From CAZLBV01 sp964557845 (lineage in GTDB: Bacteria; Acidobacteriota; Aminicenantia; Aminicenantales; Aminicenantaceae), in the NCBI GenBank assembly GCA_964557845.1, contig CAZLBV010000208.1, positions 1 through 9,374 on the forward strand: a stretch of 9,374 nt of DNA, written 5' to 3'. The translations under genes and the position numbers were made by a program. Below are positions 7,874-9,374 of the stretch, piece after piece. The number at the start of each line of letters is the position of its first letter. Position 1 is the stretch's first letter. The notes beneath the pieces are model-generated. The model was not told where the DNA came from. It saw nothing but the letters and a program-made list of their open reading frames with translations, and did not search any database.

Positions 7874-7907
7874 TACTCCTTTGTGTAATTTCCTTTGATC
7901 TTTTTAT

Positions 7908-7936
7908 TTGAGGTTTTTATTTTACCAGAATATTTT
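7908..7936 (+). promoter_or_regulatory. candidate promoter for the lycopene-cyclase-like gene
   Basis: TTGAGG (7908-7913) and TATTTT (7931-7936) are separated by exactly 17 bases; each matches its sigma70 consensus at 4 of 6 positions. Transcription from here would leave a leader of roughly 125 bases containing both AT-rich palindromes described below. It is a weak call because the whole region is rich in A and T. Confidence 0.25.
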
Positions 7937-8001
7937 ATTAATCCATTGAATTTATCCCATTTATATTATAAGAATAGAAAATATTTTTCCTGATATTAAA
8001 G

Positions 8002-8017
8002 TTATATTGTGATATAA
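8002..8017. promoter_or_regulatory. AT-rich inverted repeat, possible operator
   Basis: TTATAT-TGTG-ATATAA is a perfect 6-bp inverted repeat with a 4-base spacer. It lies 51 bases before the start of the lycopene-cyclase-like gene, in the divergent intergenic region. A second AT palindrome, TTATA-T-TATAA, lies at 7961-7971. They could be a regulator binding site, but short AT palindromes arise easily by chance in such DNA. Confidence 0.2.
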
Positions 8018-8068
8018 GGAAGCGAATTTGCTCGATTTAATAGGTTTTCAATTAAGTGAGGGCCCAAC

Positions 8069-8782
8069 ATGAATTTTTCTCATCCCTATCTGGTTTGGAG
8101 CCTGGTTTTGTTGGGATTTTGCGTAGCCGGCTTCCTCATTTTTTCCCGGGAAAGAAAAAAAATTTTTGTCTCTGCCATTCTTTCCATGCCGGCAGCCTGT
8201 ACTGCGGTCTTGTTTGTACCTGCCTATTGGAAACCTATACGAATAACTCCATTATCTGTCGGCATTGAAGATTTAATTTTTTCATTCGCCACCGGCGGCA
8301 TAGTCTGGATTTTTGTAAGTTTTACAGCATGCAGAAATTTTACCTGCGACATCGCCCTCACCAATGTGATTAAAAGATATTTGATTTTAGTGGCCTTAGG
8401 CATGACCCTTCTGTTGATCCTCTATCGTTCGACAAATTGGGGCGTAATGTTTGAAGCGATGATAGGAATATCTGTTGCGGGCTTCATTCTCTTGTTGAGG
8501 CAGCGTTTTAGGTCCTGGCGTATAGCTGCGGCTGGATCCATCTTATTCACTCTTTATTATTTCTTTGTAACCGGATTGATCCTCTATTTATTTCCCCATA
8601 TGGATTCCTATTGGAATAAGGAAATTTTATTGGGAATATCGGTTTTAAATGTTCCTTTAGAAGAGATCGTTTGGGCCTTTGGTTTCGGAGCTGTTTGGCC
8701 TTTAGCCATGACCTATGTATTCGACCTTGATTTATCTGATTATAAAGGGGATGCAGCGCATACTCTCTTCCATCCCAGTTAA
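8069..8782 (+). CDS. lycopene-cyclase-domain (CrtYcd-like) membrane protein
   Basis: This 237-residue integral membrane protein has about seven hydrophobic segments (near 6-26, 33-51, 65-86, 103-118, 127-144, 152-174, 185-216). It appears to be an internal duplication. Each half ends with a Trp, a short polar stretch, and an acidic motif opening a membrane helix: W54 then GIEDLIFSF (65-73), and W182 then NVPLEEIVWAF (194-204). PLEE/PxEE motifs in this setting are the hallmark of the heterodimeric or fused bacterial lycopene cyclases (CrtYc/CrtYd), which cyclise the ends of lycopene. The first half has lost the Pro (GIED), so activity is uncertain, and no other carotenoid gene is in the window. 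GAGGG (8058-8062) sits 6 bases before the ATG. It is divergent from the RND-LolA operon. It could instead be an uncharacterised membrane protein of the same fold. Confidence 0.6.
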   Translation: MNFSHPYLVWSLVLLGFCVAGFLIFSRERKKIFVSAILSMPAACTAVLFVPAYWKPIRITPLSVGIEDLIFSFATGGIVWIFVSFTACRNFTCDIALTNVIKRYLILVALGMTLLLILYRSTNWGVMFEAMIGISVAGFILLLRQRFRSWRIAAAGSILFTLYYFFVTGLILYLFPHMDSYWNKEILLGISVLNVPLEEIVWAFGFGAVWPLAMTYVFDLDLSDYKGDAAHTLFHPS

Positions 8783-8974
8783 TGGATGGAAAATTCGCTG
8801 CCGTAGTTTTCCATTTCCGAAAGCCTTAAAAAGCCTGCCTGATCCGATGAGAGTAGTGCTGCTTATAACCTCTCTCTTGAAGGCATCATAATTGAGTTTG
8901 GATGGTCTTTTCTCACTCATGAATCCCAGCAGCGTGTTATTTATCAGCGTTTCGCATCCCATTCCATCCGTCAT
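8732..8974 (-). CDS. doubtful small ORF, unknown
   Basis: This is an 80-codon reading frame starting at an ATG with an AGG five bases upstream. Its 3' end overlaps the end of the convergent lycopene-cyclase-like gene by 51 bases. The product has a fairly ordinary soluble composition (segments NYDAFKREV, IGSGRLFKAFGNGK, RQRIFHP) and no signal peptide or membrane segment. I recognise no family. It could be a real small gene, the remnant of a larger one, or a chance frame; the overlap and the lack of a clear promoter favour chance. Confidence 0.2.
   Translation of the reverse strand: MTDGMGCETLINNTLLGFMSEKRPSKLNYDAFKREVISSTTLIGSGRLFKAFGNGKLRQRIFHPLTGMEESMRCIPFIIR
8768..8814 (+). other. two mutually exclusive hairpins around a stop codon
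   Basis: TTCCATCC (8768-8775) pairs perfectly with GGATGGAA (8784-8791) around an 8-base loop that contains the TAA stop of the lycopene-cyclase-like gene. The overlapping segment ATGGAAAA (8786-8793) pairs equally perfectly with TTTTCCAT (8807-8814) around a 13-base loop. Both stems use the same middle strand, so only one can form at a time. No run of T follows either stem on the + strand, so neither is a standard intrinsic terminator. They may act in termination, mRNA stability, or not at all. Confidence 0.4.
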
Positions 8975-9191
8975 TTTGACCTGGACTATTCATTTGTTTG
9001 TAGATAAAATTAGATTAATTCAGGATATGATATTTATTTTTTCGTATGGACAAAGTGAACGAACTCAAAACGAAAAAAGAAAATCTACTTTAATCCTGGA
9101 AAGAAACTCGAACCCCTTGAGGTTTAAATTGAAATCGAGTTGGTGATTCTCAGCAGATAATGCCCACATGGAACGAAGGGAGGAGGCCGCC
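8783..9191. other. 409-base stretch without a convincing gene
   Basis: Apart from the hairpins and the doubtful minus-strand frame, I find no supported gene here. The section 8990-9100 is strongly AT-rich. A TTGACC at 8976-8981 resembles a -35 box but has no good -10 partner at normal spacing. An inverted repeat AACTCGA (9105-9111) / TCGAGTT (9135-9141) encloses a smaller AACC/GGTT stem and a partly palindromic AT-rich segment. It ends 50 bases before the metallophosphoesterase start and could be a leader structure. There is no tRNA or transposase signal. Confidence 0.5.
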
Positions 9192-9374
9192 GTGAAATTC
9201 GCCATTTCATCCGATGCCCATTTTGGGGATAAAACCAGCCAATTAGCCTCGCTTGATTCAAAAGGCAACCCCATCCTGGGGGCCAAGTACGAACAATTCC
9301 GCGCTGCCTGCGGTAAAGACAATGATTATCTTATCATGCTTGGTGATATTATCGATGTGGCCATCGAAGATTAC
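9192..9374 (+). CDS. calcineurin-like metallophosphoesterase, N-terminal part (cut by window end)
   Basis: Sixty-one codons are open to the window edge. The start shows the first metal-binding motif of the metallophosphoesterase superfamily, FAISSDAHFGD (D8 and H10), and about 43 residues later the second, MLGDIID (residues 50-56, the GDxxD motif). The later GNHE and histidine motifs lie beyond the window, so the substrate (nucleotide, phospholipid such as UDP-diacylglucosamine, or other phosphoester) cannot be judged. I chose GTG at 9192 because a full AGGAGG (9181-9186) lies 5 bases upstream and the family normally begins right at the first beta strand. An in-frame ATG at 9168 would add eight residues (MERREEAA) but would place the ribosome binding site inside the gene. 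The DNA looks GC-richer here than in the preceding 400 bases. Confidence 0.8.
   Translation, partial: MKFAISSDAHFGDKTSQLASLDSKGNPILGAKYEQFRAACGKDNDYLIMLGDIIDVAIEDY

Noticed and set aside
9098..9125. TCGAACCCC resembling the T-arm of a tRNA on the minus strand
   Set aside because: The putative T-stem is mostly G-T pairs, and no acceptor, D-arm or anticodon arm can be built around it.
9065..9322. Minus-strand 85-codon frame at the right end
   Set aside because: It overlaps the metallophosphoesterase N-terminus, whose metal-binding motifs and strong ribosome binding site support the plus strand.
1..9374. CRISPR arrays, insertion sequences, toxin-antitoxin pairs or phage genes
   Set aside because: I saw no regularly spaced repeats, transposase motifs, terminal inverted repeats of insertion-sequence type, or small paired genes with such signatures.

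Overview
The window reads as chromosomal DNA of an anaerobic, AT-leaning Gram-negative bacterium. A sulfate-reducing or syntrophic member of the Desulfobacterota is the best guess. The reasons are a heterodisulfide-reductase-like (Hdr) flavin/iron-sulfur cluster, an MvhD-type protein, and an outer-membrane-directed RND plus LolA-like pair. The lineage is an inference from gene content, because the window holds no ribosomal or other taxonomic marker.

Region 1 (1-4618, + strand) is the downstream part of one probable operon. It holds the last 19 codons of an HdrA-like protein, a complete second HdrA-like flavoprotein with two C-terminal [4Fe-4S] motifs, two tandem paralogous iron-sulfur proteins of the FrhB/FdhB type, and a stand-alone MvhD/FlpD-type [2Fe-2S] protein. 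Spacings are short, one junction overlaps by 8 bases, and each complete gene has a visible ribosome binding site. Together they look like a soluble complex that passes electrons between FrhB/FdhB-like modules, MvhD and the HdrA flavin, possibly by flavin-based bifurcation or confurcation. No HdrB or HdrC gene lies in the visible part.

Region 2 (4639-7829, - strand) converges on region 1 with only 20 bases between stop codons. It is a two-gene operon: a 12-TM RND/MMPL-family exporter followed, through an ATGA stop/start overlap, by a LolA-like periplasmic lipoprotein-sorting protein. The pair probably moves a lipid or lipoprotein from the inner membrane towards the outer membrane.

Region 3 (7830-8068) is an AT-rich divergent intergenic region with candidate promoters for both directions and two small AT-rich palindromes.

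Region 4 (8069-8782, + strand) is a multi-pass membrane protein that looks like a two-repeat lycopene-cyclase-domain (CrtYcd-like) protein. Mutually exclusive hairpins surround its stop codon.

Region 5 (8783-9191) has no convincing gene. It contains one doubtful minus-strand ORF and a small inverted repeat. Region 6 (9192-end, + strand) is the N-terminus of a calcineurin-like metallophosphoesterase, cut by the window edge, with a strong ribosome binding site and somewhat GC-richer DNA than its surroundings.
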